NCBI GenBank assembly: GCA_025056255.1
Contig: JANWVT010000017.1
Coordinates: 1-60,112 of the forward strand
From: Bernardetiaceae bacterium
Lineage (GTDB): Bacteria; Bacteroidota; Bacteroidia; Cytophagales; Thermoflexibacteraceae
Direction: 5' to 3'
Length of the DNA stretch: 60,112 bases
Shown: positions 1-8,765 of the stretch, in pieces
Layout of the letters: every line of letters begins with the position of its first letter
How positions within the stretch are numbered: position 1 is the first letter of the stretch
The notes under the pieces: generated by a model
Told to the model about the DNA's origin: nothing
Databases searched by the model: none
The model's input: the letters and a program-made list of their open reading frames with translations, nothing else
Position numbers and translations under genes: made by a program

Positions 1-32
1 GGTAACGTAAAAGTCGTTTAGATTGGAAGCCA

Positions 33-1768
33 ATTTTAATCGTACCATTCAGGAATTGAAATTTTGGTAAAAATTGTACTTTTTAAAGAAGACAAAAATT
101 TTAATCGTACCATTCAGGAATTGAAATGGTATAGAGTTGTTTAAGTTTACGTACAAGGACAAATTTTAATCGTACCATTCAGGAATTGAAATGCTGTATC
201 CAGTGTAACATGAACCGTGTTATTGGTTTGTTTTAATCGTACCATTCAGGAATTGAAATTTAAATACATAAGGCATCTACTTTTTTCGCATATTCGTTTT
301 AATCGTACCATTCAGGAATTGAAATACACCGCAATTTTTGATAAGCTTTTGCGGGCACAAGTTTTAATCGTACCATTCAGGAATTGAAATCCATAAAACT
401 CTGTTGGAATATTAGTAGTAATAAAGTTTTAATCGTACCATTCAGGAATTGAAATTTGGAAAGAATGTAGTTTAAATTGGCATTTACTTGGTTTTAATCG
501 TACCATTCAGGAATTGAAATTCTGGGTTGGCGTGGAACATCGCCACCGCGTGTCGCGTTTTAATCGTACCATTCAGGAATTGAAATATGTTGCAGCAATG
601 ATATCCTGTACGGCTTCTTGAGTTTTAATCGTACCATTCAGGAATTGAAATATGATAGACGCAGTTATATTTATACTGTCACCAGTTTTAATCGTACCAT
701 TCAGGAATTGAAATGCTACAATGTCTACTGTAAAAGTAAGCACAGTACTGCGTTTTAATCGTACCATTCAGGAATTGAAATATGATACGGTTGCAGGTAA
801 ACAAGTGCAACTCATTGAATTTTAATCGTACCATTCAGGAATTGAAATAGCGAGAACAGACTGGTTAGATTTACCGCATTCCTATTTTAATCGTACCATT
901 CAGGAATTGAAATCTGCTATCAAACATGAAAGCACTTACATACACAAAATTTTAATCGTACCATTCAGGAATTGAAATGCGTGTGGCATAACGGCGTGTG
1001 GCATAACGGCGTGTGATTTTAATCGTACCATTCAGGAATTGAAATATTGAGAGTGTTTTTAGTTTTTACGGTCTGATTACAATTTTAATCGTACCATTCA
1101 GGAATTGAAATAACAGCCCAATTGAATTTGTTACAAAGGATAAATTTATTTTAATCGTACCATTCAGGAATTGAAATACTTTATTTGTTTGAAAGTTTTA
1201 TTAGTCATGCTTTATTTTAATCGTACCATTCAGGAATTGAAATCATAAATCCGTATTGGGCATGTATCTTACTGCCAAATTTTAATCGTACCATTCAGGA
1301 ATTGAAATGTATACCACACACCTTGCAGCCACACGCCGTTATACCAATTTTAATCGTACCATTCAGGAATTGAAATAACGTCTTATCATCATTGGTAAGG
1401 TCAATGCTGGTTATTTTAATCGTACCATTCAGGAATTGAAATACGGTAGGATTGGATTCCAAAACAACTCAGCCCAAATTTTAATCGTACCATTCAGGAA
1501 TTGAAATCTCAAATGGGCACTGTTAGCAACCCCCCCAATCACATTTTAATCGTACCATTCAGGAATTGAAATACGCAAGTTGCAACGCGAACGGGACAGG
1601 GAGTTAAATTTTAATCGTACCATTCAGGAATTGAAATATGCTCTCATCAGTGTAGGGGGGCTTACACGAACAAATTTTAATCGTACCATTCAGGAATTGA
1701 AATAACTTCGAAAGCATTTATTGGAAATTTGAGCGGTTATTTTAATCGTACCATTCAGGAATTGAAAT
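33..1768 (+). CRISPR. CRISPR array, 27 repeats / 26 spacers, continues past the left edge
   Basis: Twenty-seven copies of a 30-bp repeat start at 33, 98, 163, 230, 296, 361, 426, 491, 557, 622, 685, 752, 819, 884, 949, 1016, 1082, 1148, 1214, 1279, 1347, 1413, 1478, 1543, 1608, 1674 and 1739, with unique spacers of about 33-38 bp. Bases 2-30 are identical in all copies; base 1 is A or G. The repeat begins (A/G)TTTTAATCG and ends GGAATTGAAAT. An ATTGAAA(C/T) end is the usual 5' crRNA handle of type I-B and type III repeats, so the plus strand should be transcribed and the leader should lie left of the window. The 32 bases before the first repeat are spacer-sized, so the array probably continues leftward. 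The last repeat is intact. No cas gene is in the window; the type is inferred from the repeat only. Confidence 0.98.
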
Positions 1769-2104
1769 TAATTACCTTTAACTTATTTATGGTATTTTCG
1801 TAACATTTTTCACTACGCTATTTATGAGCTAGGTAAATTTCATCTTACTTTTTTATGTTATTCCATTTTACCTAACCTCTCATTTAATACGCTTTACAGT
1901 ATAGCACAAGCTTAGCAAGCTAACGAATCACTCAAAACCAATTCCTTTCGTTGAAAAGTTATTGATAAAAATCATAGGTATGTCTTGTCTATTTTACCAG
2001 AAATGAATAAAATTGTGTAAACATTACGCATGTAACGTACGTTTTATAATTGCCTAACTTAGTGTTTCTGGCTCTTCTTTTTGGCAATAACACACCAGAG
2101 TTTT
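1769..2104. other. AT-rich intergenic region after the CRISPR array
   Basis: This is non-coding, AT-rich sequence between the last (trailer-end) repeat and the TPR gene. It has a perfect 10-bp palindrome AACGTACGTT at 2034-2043 and a short inverted repeat AGCTT/AAGCT near 1909-1921. I see no further repeat copy, no tRNA and no convincing TAnnTTTG promoter. Because the repeat orientation puts the leader on the left, I read this as trailer-side sequence plus the upstream region of the TPR gene. Confidence 0.5.
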
Positions 2105-3430
2105 ATGAGAAAGACTATATGTTTCATATCGCTACAGTTGGTGTATTTTACTGGATTTGCCCAACAGGAAGGTCTGACTCATTATGCAAATGGTGAGCGC
2201 TCGCTTCGCTCCGGTCAATATGAAAAAGCTATTTATGAGTTTAATAAAGCCTTACAATTTGAACCTAATAACTACCAGTATTTATTTGCTCGCGCACAAA
2301 GTGAATACCAGACAAAACAAATAGAGGCAGCTTTAACATCGCTTCAAAAAGTTGTACAACTCAAAACTGATTTTGCTCCTGCTTATGCACTGATGGCGTC
2401 TATTTATCGAGCCAAAAATGATACAGAGAAAGCCGCAACTTATTATGAACAAGCTGCCAGTTGCGAAACTAACCCTAACAGAAAAGTACAGTACAAAATA
2501 TTCACCTTACAGACTGCTATAAAACAACATAATTGGCAAAAAGCTTATCAAAAAGCAATGGAGACTTACCAAATTGCTCCTGATAATGAAATGCTTGTTT
2601 ATTATGTAGCCTGCGTTGCCAATAAAATAGGTAAATATGATGACGCCATACAGGCTATTGCGGCAATAGAAAACAAGATACAAAACATGAAACCATTACA
2701 AAAAGCTAAACTGTATTACGAACTCGGCTTCGCTTATTATCATGCAGGGGAGTTTGAGAAAGCTAGTGAAACGTGGAAAAAGATAGATGCTGAACCTTAT
2801 AAAAATCGCATAAGCAAATTCTCGGCTAAGTATTTGTGCAATATTAGCTACGCTTATTTCAAAATATATGACTATGAACTTGCTCGACAGTATGCCGAAA
2901 AAGCTTCTAGAATGGAGCCCAACAACACAACTGCACAAGTATTATTAGCCCAAATAGATAAGCGCGATGCCGACCCAGCTACTACTATTGCTAATCTAAA
3001 AACAACTTTGCAAACTATTACCGACCCAGCAAAACAGTTATCACTTTACATACAATTGGCAGAGTTAGAATTGGGCAGCAAAAATTATGACGTAGTATTA
3101 GAGATTTTGCAAAAAGCATTTACAATTAATGCAGCAGAACCTACATGTGTGCTATTGAAAGGAACTGCGCTTTATAAAAAAGGAGCATATAAAGCCGCTG
3201 CTGACTTTATCCAGTCCTTATTGAAGGAGCATCGTTTCGATTTTAATACCACAGCAGAGCTCAACTTTCTACTAGGACTTGTGGGTAAGAATATGGGCAA
3301 TTGTGCCATTGCTCGACAGGGCTTTTCAATAGCTATGAGAAGTCATTTGAAAGATGCTGCTGAATCGGAACTACAAGCCTGCAATAATAAATTAGAACAA
3401 GAGCCTATTGAGGATTTCAAATTTAAATGA
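2105..3430 (+). CDS. Exported tetratricopeptide repeat (TPR) protein
   Basis: A 441-residue protein with an N-terminal signal peptide (MRKTICFISLQLVYFTGFAQ, cleavage after about residue 20), followed by helical TPR units over most of its length. Typical signatures are A-x2-YxxAIxxFNKAL and DxExAATYYEQA, and the run 'YFKIYDYELARQYAEKASRMEP' region near residue 260. The reading frame opens at a TTG at 2081, but the ATG at 2105 gives a proper signal peptide and is preferred. TPR arrays mediate protein-protein contacts; in Bacteroidota such periplasmic proteins are common, and a specific role cannot be assigned. It stands alone and ends at a shared hairpin terminator facing the convergent 99-residue gene. 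Confidence 0.85.
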   Translation: MRKTICFISLQLVYFTGFAQQEGLTHYANGERSLRSGQYEKAIYEFNKALQFEPNNYQYLFARAQSEYQTKQIEAALTSLQKVVQLKTDFAPAYALMASIYRAKNDTEKAATYYEQAASCETNPNRKVQYKIFTLQTAIKQHNWQKAYQKAMETYQIAPDNEMLVYYVACVANKIGKYDDAIQAIAAIENKIQNMKPLQKAKLYYELGFAYYHAGEFEKASETWKKIDAEPYKNRISKFSAKYLCNISYAYFKIYDYELARQYAEKASRMEPNNTTAQVLLAQIDKRDADPATTIANLKTTLQTITDPAKQLSLYIQLAELELGSKNYDVVLEILQKAFTINAAEPTCVLLKGTALYKKGAYKAAADFIQSLLKEHRFDFNTTAELNFLLGLVGKNMGNCAIARQGFSIAMRSHLKDAAESELQACNNKLEQEPIEDFKFK

Positions 3431-3496
3431 AGCATTGCGACTACCTAAGTTTTTAAAAACTCGGCACTAAAAAGTTGTTAGAAAAGATAGAAAAAA

Positions 3497-3535
3497 GCTG
3501 CCTCAAAAAAAAGAGATAACTTTTTCTGAAGCAGC
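3497..3535. terminator. Bidirectional hairpin terminator between convergent genes
   Basis: The arms GCTGCCTCAAAAA and TTTTTCTGAAGCAGC pair with small internal mismatches, forming a stem with A-rich and T-rich inner parts. It lies between the stop of the TPR gene (3430) and the stop of the opposite-strand gene (3554), where a shared terminator is expected. Confidence 0.6.
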
Positions 3536-3553
3536 CTTAGCAAGTGCGTGCAG

Positions 3554-3853
3554 CTATGCAAAAATTTCCTCTTCTACCTCTTCTTCATGTTTTACATCAA
3601 CAGGGTCGGTGAGCAGAGCAAAGCGATTGGCAGTAAATGCCGGCTCAACCATGCCTTTCACCATATCAATGTAAACAGGCGGGTTGTGAATTTCTTCTAA
3701 CAAAATGCGATAGCCCATGCCTTGAATGTACTGCCTTTCGCGCACAGTGTAAATTTCATTCAGCTTAGGCAGTTGCTTGAACACATCGAAAATGTTAGGA
3801 TACATGGAAAAGTCTGCATTGATGCAAATAACTTTGTCGCCGGGTTTAAACAT
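3554..3853 (-). CDS. Small hypothetical protein, 99 residues
   Basis: I do not recognise this family. The protein starts MFKPGDKVICINADFSMYP, a pattern like the first strand of small SH3/KOW-type beta barrels ('GDKVICI' then a turn). It continues with an EIYTVRERQYI segment and a Glu-rich acidic tail (EEEVEEEIFA). There is no signal peptide and no cysteine motif other than one Cys near residue 10. The gene begins 10 bp after the stop of argH and is probably cotranscribed with it. The product is likely cytosolic; function unknown. Confidence 0.7.
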   Translation of the reverse strand: MFKPGDKVICINADFSMYPNIFDVFKQLPKLNEIYTVRERQYIQGMGYRILLEEIHNPPVYIDMVKGMVEPAFTANRFALLTDPVDVKHEEEVEEEIFA

Positions 3854-3863
3854 AATCCTTAAT

Positions 3864-5192
3864 TTAATTAATTAATTCATACATTCTCTGCGCTTTTTCA
3901 AACCCAAAATCGCGGAGAATAGTTTCTATTTTTTGCTTGATTTCAGTATTGCACAAGTTGCCAATACTTCCCTCGTGCGTATGAGATAACGTTGTGTCGG
4001 GGTGAAAATTGCCTTCTTCTATGCTTTGTGCTACTTTTCTATATGCGTCGCGAAAGCTCATGCCTGCTAATACCTCTTTATTAAGCGCCTCTACGCTAAA
4101 AAGATACTTGTACTTTTCTTCGCTAATGATGTTCTCGCGCACAATTACTCTTTCTAACATATACATGGCAAGGTCGATGCAATCGTTGAGCTCTGCAAAA
4201 GCAGGTAACATATTTTCTTTAATAAGTTGAAAGTCGCGATGATAGCCAGAGGGTAAATTAGCCAATATCATACCTATTTCAGTAGGTAGCATTTGCAGAC
4301 GGTTGCATTTAGCGCGAATCAGTTCAAAAACATCTGGATTTTTTTTATGGGGCATGATGCTTGAGCCGGTGGTTAGTTCTTTGGGAAAGGTAAGAAAATC
4401 CATATTCTGGCACATATACAAGCACACATCAGCAGCCAGTTTGCTCAAAGTAGCAGCTACGCTACCTAACGCTACTGCGGCAATGCGTTCAGTTTTGCCA
4501 CGTGTCATTTGGGCATATACACTGTTGTAGTTGAGGTCAGCAAATCCTAATAATTCGGTTGTCATGCGGCGGTTAAGCGGAAAGGAAGAACCATAACCAG
4601 CGGCTGAGCCTAGTGGATTCTGGTTAGCAATGCGGTAAGCTGCTTGTAGTAGCAGTAAGTCGTCGGCTAAGCTTTCGGCGTAGGCACCAAACCATAACCC
4701 AAAACTGGAAGGCATGGCTAATTGAAAGTGCGTGTAGCCGGGTAGCAAGATATGTTGATAGGTCTCGCTTTGGCGGAGTAATAGATAGGCAAAATGAGCA
4801 ACGTTGTCAACTAACTTTTGTATTTCCTCACGGATGAACAGTTTGATGTCGGTTAATACTTGGTCGTTTCGCGAACGTCCGCTGTGAATTTTCTTCCCTA
4901 CTTCGCCTAACCTTTCAGTAAGCAACCATTCCACTTGTGAGTGCACATCTTCTACTCCCTCTTCAATTTTGAATTGTCCGTTTTCAATTTCACGGTAAAT
5001 TTGTTTCAAGCCTTGTTCCAGCGTTTGCAGTTCTGCTTCTGTTAACAGCCCCACGCTTTGTAGCATGCGCACGTGTGCCAATGAGCCCAGTACATCGTAG
5101 CGGGCAAGCAGCAAGTCGGTTTCGCGGTCGCGTCCGGTAGTAAATCGTTCTATTTTTTCGTGTATGTCAAAGTTTTTCTGCCAAAGTTTCAT
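3864..5192 (-). CDS. argH: Argininosuccinate lyase
   Basis: Argininosuccinate lyase splits argininosuccinate into arginine and fumarate, the last step of arginine synthesis. At 442 residues it has the normal size. The fumarase/aspartase superfamily signature GSSIMPHKKNPD is present near residue 280 (the flexible loop carrying the catalytic serine), with SGRSRNDQV near residue 105 and a HFQLAMP segment with its TH dyad near 155. No other arginine gene is adjacent. The start ATG at 5192 faces the divergent DUF4199 gene about 90 bp away; an imperfect TAnnTTTG-like box (CATCTTTG) lies upstream on the minus strand. Confidence 0.97.
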   Translation of the reverse strand: MKLWQKNFDIHEKIERFTTGRDRETDLLLARYDVLGSLAHVRMLQSVGLLTEAELQTLEQGLKQIYREIENGQFKIEEGVEDVHSQVEWLLTERLGEVGKKIHSGRSRNDQVLTDIKLFIREEIQKLVDNVAHFAYLLLRQSETYQHILLPGYTHFQLAMPSSFGLWFGAYAESLADDLLLLQAAYRIANQNPLGSAAGYGSSFPLNRRMTTELLGFADLNYNSVYAQMTRGKTERIAAVALGSVAATLSKLAADVCLYMCQNMDFLTFPKELTTGSSIMPHKKNPDVFELIRAKCNRLQMLPTEIGMILANLPSGYHRDFQLIKENMLPAFAELNDCIDLAMYMLERVIVRENIISEEKYKYLFSVEALNKEVLAGMSFRDAYRKVAQSIEEGNFHPDTTLSHTHEGSIGNLCNTEIKQKIETILRDFGFEKAQRMYELIN

Positions 5193-5280
5193 GTATTTAA
5201 ATTGCGGTTATTTTTATTTTTGTACAGCAAAGATGTGAAACTTTGTGTCAATTATTGGGCAATGCTTCTTTTTTATAAAC

Positions 5281-5802
5281 ATGAACACAGCTATTCGCTA
5301 CGGTCTCATTTTGGGAGCCATCAGTGTTATTTATAAGTTGGCTACCTATGCTATCAATGTAGAACTTTTAGTAAGCACGAGTTATCAGTTTATTGTTTTT
5401 GTTGTTAGTGTTGCTGTGCTTATCTACTTTGCACGCTTGCTGCGGCAAGCACGCGGGGGATTTGCTTCTTTTAAAGAGATGTTTGGCGATATTTTTACCA
5501 TGCTCATGATATCCATTGTTTTAGATACAATTTTTAACTACATTTTATTCAATTTTATTGACCCACAATTAGCTGAAACATTGAAAAATGCAACCATCAA
5601 GAACGCCGAAGCAATGTTTAGCAAATTTGGGATGAGTGGCGAACAGGTAGATGCTGCACTTGCAGAAATTGAAAAGCAAGATATGAGCGTTACTGTTACT
5701 AAGTCGTTGCAACAAATACTCATGTTAGGGATTGTATGTGCTATCATTAGCGCCATAGTGGCAGCCTTTATGAAGAAAAACAAACCCGAAGAAGCTTTTT
5801 AA
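5281..5802 (+). CDS. DUF4199 family membrane protein
   Basis: A 173-residue integral membrane protein. Hydrophobic segments lie at about residues 5-25, 32-51, 70-92 and 145-167, with a soluble loop of about 45 residues before the last one and a basic C-terminus (MKKNKPEE). Length, topology and the N-terminal 'RYGLILGAISVIYKL' pattern fit DUF4199, a family largely restricted to Bacteroidota and of unknown function. The frame opens at 5245, but the ATG at 5281 starts the conserved N-terminus. TATTTTTG at 5215-5222 could be its -7 box. The stop overlaps the next start by one base, so the two genes are translationally coupled. Confidence 0.85.
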   Translation: MNTAIRYGLILGAISVIYKLATYAINVELLVSTSYQFIVFVVSVAVLIYFARLLRQARGGFASFKEMFGDIFTMLMISIVLDTIFNYILFNFIDPQLAETLKNATIKNAEAMFSKFGMSGEQVDAALAEIEKQDMSVTVTKSLQQILMLGIVCAIISAIVAAFMKKNKPEEAF

Positions 5803-6386
5803 TGCGTTACACCAAACATCTTTTACTGTTGTTGATAGTGTTTTTTGCCATTCGTTTGTGGTGGCAAAAAGAAGTGGAAAAGCGTGAAAATGAATCATTT
5901 GCTAGCAGAACCGGTTTTGAATCATATCAATATAAACCGCAAAGTGTTGGCAGCTATCAATATATTGTGAAAGAACCCGAAGCACTCAGGCAACTCGGTA
6001 ACCTTAACGACACCCTCTGGCATAAAGAAAAATCTGCTACGCTGTGGGAGGTGCTGCGCAAAGTGGAATATGAACAAACAGAGGCATTTTATAAAGCGCG
6101 TTTTTCAAATGAATTGCAGGCATTGGAGGGCAAACAAGTTAGCCTAAAAGGCTTTATGATTCCCTTAGAAGAAAATAATGAGAGTCAACACTTCGTGCTT
6201 TCATATTTTCCATATGCTTCTTGCTTTTTCTGCGGCGGTGGCGGACCGGAAAGTGTGGTGGAAATTTTTGCCCAACAGCCCATTGCTTTTACTGATAAGC
6301 CTTTAACTATTAGAGGCAAACTGCAACTCAACCGCGACAATCCTGAGAAGTTGTTTTTTGCTATTACAGAAGCGGTTGTAGAGTAA
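5802..6386 (+). CDS. Membrane-anchored DUF3299-like protein with CxxC motif
   Basis: A 194-residue protein with one N-terminal membrane anchor (residues 5-20, LLLLLIVFFAIRLWW) and an exported domain. The C-terminal half reads VSLKGFMIPLEE, then 'SCFFCGGGGPESVVEIFA' near residues 142-160, then a 'TIRGKLQLN' strand. This resembles DUF3299-like domains (small OB-like beta proteins with a conserved G-[FY]-x2-PLE strand). The CxxC next to four glycines could bind a metal or act in thiol chemistry, but this is inference. It overlaps the DUF4199 gene by 1 bp (TAATG). Confidence 0.7.
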   Translation: MRYTKHLLLLLIVFFAIRLWWQKEVEKRENESFASRTGFESYQYKPQSVGSYQYIVKEPEALRQLGNLNDTLWHKEKSATLWEVLRKVEYEQTEAFYKARFSNELQALEGKQVSLKGFMIPLEENNESQHFVLSYFPYASCFFCGGGGPESVVEIFAQQPIAFTDKPLTIRGKLQLNRDNPEKLFFAITEAVVE

Positions 6387-6401
6387 CAAATTATTTTGTC
6401 T

Positions 6402-6409
6402 TACTTTTG
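6402..6409 (+). promoter_or_regulatory. TAnnTTTG promoter box for fmt
   Basis: TACTTTTG matches the Bacteroidota -7 consensus TAnnTTTG. A TTG lies 23 bp upstream (6376-6378). The box ends only 5 bp before the fmt ATG, so transcripts would have almost no 5' leader. No mapping data; inferred from consensus only. Confidence 0.45.
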
Positions 6410-6414
6410 CTTCC

Positions 6415-7329
6415 ATGCGCATTGTGTTCATGGGTACGCCCGACTTTGCTGTGCCCTCATTAGAAATATTGGCTCAAAACGGTTATGAAATAGTAGCTGT
6501 TATTACTGCTCCTGATAAACCGGCAGGGCGCGGGCTGAAAATGCAACCCTCTGCTGTTAAAACAGCTGCTGAAAGATTGAATCTTCCAGTTTGGCAACCC
6601 GAAAAACTTAAAAACGAAGACTTTTTAACCCGGCTGCGAGCGCTAAGAGCCGACCTACAAATTGTAGTAGCTTTCCGCATGCTACCCGAGGCAGTATGGG
6701 CGATGCCACCGCTTGGTACTTTCAACTTACATGCCTCTTTGCTGCCGCAATATCGCGGTGCTGCTCCTATTAACTGGGCTATTGTGAATGGTGAAACTGA
6801 AACAGGTGTTACTACCTTCTTTCTTAGGCATGAGATAGATACGGGCGACATAATCATGCAAGCCAAAGAGCCTATCTATCGCAACGACACAGCTGGTACG
6901 CTCTACGAAAGGCTCATGCATAAAGGCGCACAGCTGGTGCTGCAAACCGTGCAGGCAATAGAAAAAGGCGAGGTGAACCCTATACCACAACCGCAGTTAG
7001 CAACTGAGGAGCTCAAAACAGCACCTAAAATTTTTAAAGAAACTTGTAGAATTAATTTTTATCAGACTGCTGAAAATATCTTTAACTTTGTGCGCGGCAT
7101 GAATCCTTTGCCAACAGCATGGACAATACGTAACGAAAAAACTTACAAAATCTACAAAGTACAACCCTTCACCGATTCGATGCCATATCAGCCCGGCGAG
7201 TGGTATACTGACGGAAAAAATTTCCTACATATTGGTACAATTGATGGCTACGTGGCTGTTGAAGAGCTGCAACTGGAAGGCAAAAAGCGCATGAGAATAG
7301 CCGAGTTCTTGCGTGGCAACAGAGTTTAA
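6415..7329 (+). CDS. fmt: Methionyl-tRNA formyltransferase
   Basis: Transfers a formyl group from 10-formyl-THF to initiator Met-tRNA. At 304 residues it has the normal length. The N-terminal Rossmann-like formyltransferase domain starts MRIVFMGTPDFAVPSLEIL and holds the catalytic signature region NLHASLLPQYRGAAPINWAI (Asn, His) near residues 103-122, followed by the Asp of 'HEIDTGDI' near 139. The C-terminal Fmt_C domain runs from about residue 205 to the end. The gene is monocistronic by appearance, between the DUF3299-like gene and the TlpA-like gene. Confidence 0.97.
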   Translation: MRIVFMGTPDFAVPSLEILAQNGYEIVAVITAPDKPAGRGLKMQPSAVKTAAERLNLPVWQPEKLKNEDFLTRLRALRADLQIVVAFRMLPEAVWAMPPLGTFNLHASLLPQYRGAAPINWAIVNGETETGVTTFFLRHEIDTGDIIMQAKEPIYRNDTAGTLYERLMHKGAQLVLQTVQAIEKGEVNPIPQPQLATEELKTAPKIFKETCRINFYQTAENIFNFVRGMNPLPTAWTIRNEKTYKIYKVQPFTDSMPYQPGEWYTDGKNFLHIGTIDGYVAVEELQLEGKKRMRIAEFLRGNRV

Positions 7330-7370
7330 CCTCGGATAAAGTAATTTACAAATGTTTTTGGCTAATTTCA

Positions 7371-7391
7371 GGCAAACAACCCTCGTTTGCC
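7371..7391 (+). promoter_or_regulatory. Perfect inverted repeat abutting a start codon
   Basis: GGCAAAC (7371-7377), a 7-nt loop AACCCTC, then GTTTGCC (7385-7391), directly followed by the ATG at 7392. As RNA this would place a stable hairpin against the initiation codon; as DNA it could be an operator. The position is seen directly; the role is inference. Confidence 0.5.
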
Positions 7392-8621
7392 ATGTACAAA
7401 AAATATTGCCATAGCTTATACTCCATGCTGCTGCTATTTAGCAGCGTGCTGTTTGCGCAAACTCCCGACCTACTACTACAACAGATGCAAGCAAAATGCT
7501 TCCAAATAAAAAGTGGCTATTACGAAATGCTGCACTACCAAAAGTTTATAGGTGAAACCGATACTATGCTGAGCCGGGTTCGCTATTACTTCCAAAAAGT
7601 AGCCCAAGATACTATTACAGGATACTACTTTCACCACCAAAAAGAAGTACAAGATAAACACGGCAAGTCGCATTCTTTTCAGCAACTTTATAACGGCAAA
7701 GCGCTTGCCTACACAGAAGACTCAGCTGTCGTTTTGATGACTGTTGAAAAATGGGCAACAGAAATCAAGAATTTTATCAGAGCAAATGATTTTCTCAACT
7801 TGCTACTAAGACCTGAAAAATCTGCTATCGTTCGCAATCAACAAAAGTGGAAAGCTCCTGCGGTGCTCGTAGGTGAAACTCAAGTAGGAAACACTGCCTG
7901 TTGGCATGTAAAAATTCGAATAGATGAAACTCCTAACCCAGAAGAAACTATTAGCGTTCTAAGCAGCAACTTTGACTTTTGGATTGCTCAGTCAGATACT
8001 ACTCCTATCCAATACGACATCACATATAAACTGCTTATGGGTCCTGATACGGTCTGGCAATACGACCGCTACTTGCTTACCCACTACCATTGGGCACAGA
8101 TGAATGCCGCTGACTCAACCTTTGATTTGAAAAGATTGCCTAACCATCTTAAAATCAGAGACTATGTTCCTTATCAAGCACCAGAGTTGCTCAAAGAAGG
8201 AGAACCTGCCCCACAATGGGAACTGACCTCTCTCAATGGCGAAATAATAAACATAGGCAAACTCAGGGGAAAGTTGCTTCTGCTCGATTTTTTCTACAAG
8301 TCGTGCTATCCTTGTTTGCAAGCGCTGCCAGTGTTACAACAGCTGCATGAAAAGTATCAGTCGAAAGACTTGATGATAATAGGCGTCAATCCTTTCGATA
8401 AAAAATCTGATGGCATTGGAGAGTTCTTGAGTAGGCGAAATATTACTTATACAGTAGTTTTAGACGATGATGGCAAAGTGGCAAATACTTACCGTGTATC
8501 TGCTTATCCAACCATGTACCTAATAAATCAGCAGGGAAAAATTGTTTGGGTAGAGGTTGGCTTCGGAAGTGATTCTGCTAACATGCTCGAACAGACCATT
8601 TTGAAATACTTGAACGAATAA
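7392..8621 (+). CDS. Exported TlpA-like thioredoxin-fold protein with N-terminal extension
   Basis: A 409-residue protein. Residues 1-22 form a signal peptide ending LLLFSSVLFAQT. Residues 25-260 form a beta-rich domain of unknown type, resembling outer-membrane lipoprotein carrier/DUF-type extensions seen in Bacteroidota redoxins. From about residue 265 there is a TlpA/AhpC-TSA thioredoxin domain (GEPAPQWELTSLNGEIINIG). The active-site motif is C-Y-P-C near residues 305-308 (FFYKSCYPCLQALP), and the cis-Pro loop is 'VSAYPTMYLI' near 370. It is likely a periplasmic disulfide reductase or oxidase working on envelope proteins. A convergent terminator follows. Confidence 0.88.
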   Translation: MYKKYCHSLYSMLLLFSSVLFAQTPDLLLQQMQAKCFQIKSGYYEMLHYQKFIGETDTMLSRVRYYFQKVAQDTITGYYFHHQKEVQDKHGKSHSFQQLYNGKALAYTEDSAVVLMTVEKWATEIKNFIRANDFLNLLLRPEKSAIVRNQQKWKAPAVLVGETQVGNTACWHVKIRIDETPNPEETISVLSSNFDFWIAQSDTTPIQYDITYKLLMGPDTVWQYDRYLLTHYHWAQMNAADSTFDLKRLPNHLKIRDYVPYQAPELLKEGEPAPQWELTSLNGEIINIGKLRGKLLLLDFFYKSCYPCLQALPVLQQLHEKYQSKDLMIIGVNPFDKKSDGIGEFLSRRNITYTVVLDDDGKVANTYRVSAYPTMYLINQQGKIVWVEVGFGSDSANMLEQTILKYLNE

Positions 8622-8708
8622 GTAGCAATTGGTAAATGCGGCAGCTTATATTTTTACATTTACATAAAAAAGTCAATAAAGCTTCAAAAGTCTATCAGAT
8701 TTTACCAG

Positions 8709-8740
8709 TAAGCCCTCACAAATTTTTCTGCAAGGGCTTT
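8709..8740. terminator. Bidirectional hairpin terminator
   Basis: TAAGCCCT (8709-8716) pairs with AGGGCTTT (8733-8740) around a loop containing AAATTTTT. It sits between the convergent TlpA-like gene and the secreted-protein gene, with T-rich sequence on both strands near the stem. Confidence 0.55.
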
Positions 8741-8765
8741 CTGGTTAGAGTGACAATTGCGGATG

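Noticed and set aside
573-767. Open frame on the minus strand inside the CRISPR array.
   Set aside because: Its peptide is the repeated translation of the CRISPR repeat (FQFLNGTIKT), so it is a shadow of the array.
1769-2080. The AT-rich right flank as the CRISPR leader.
   Set aside because: The repeat's 3' end (ATTGAAAT) indicates plus-strand transcription, which puts the leader on the left; the right side is then the old, trailer end.
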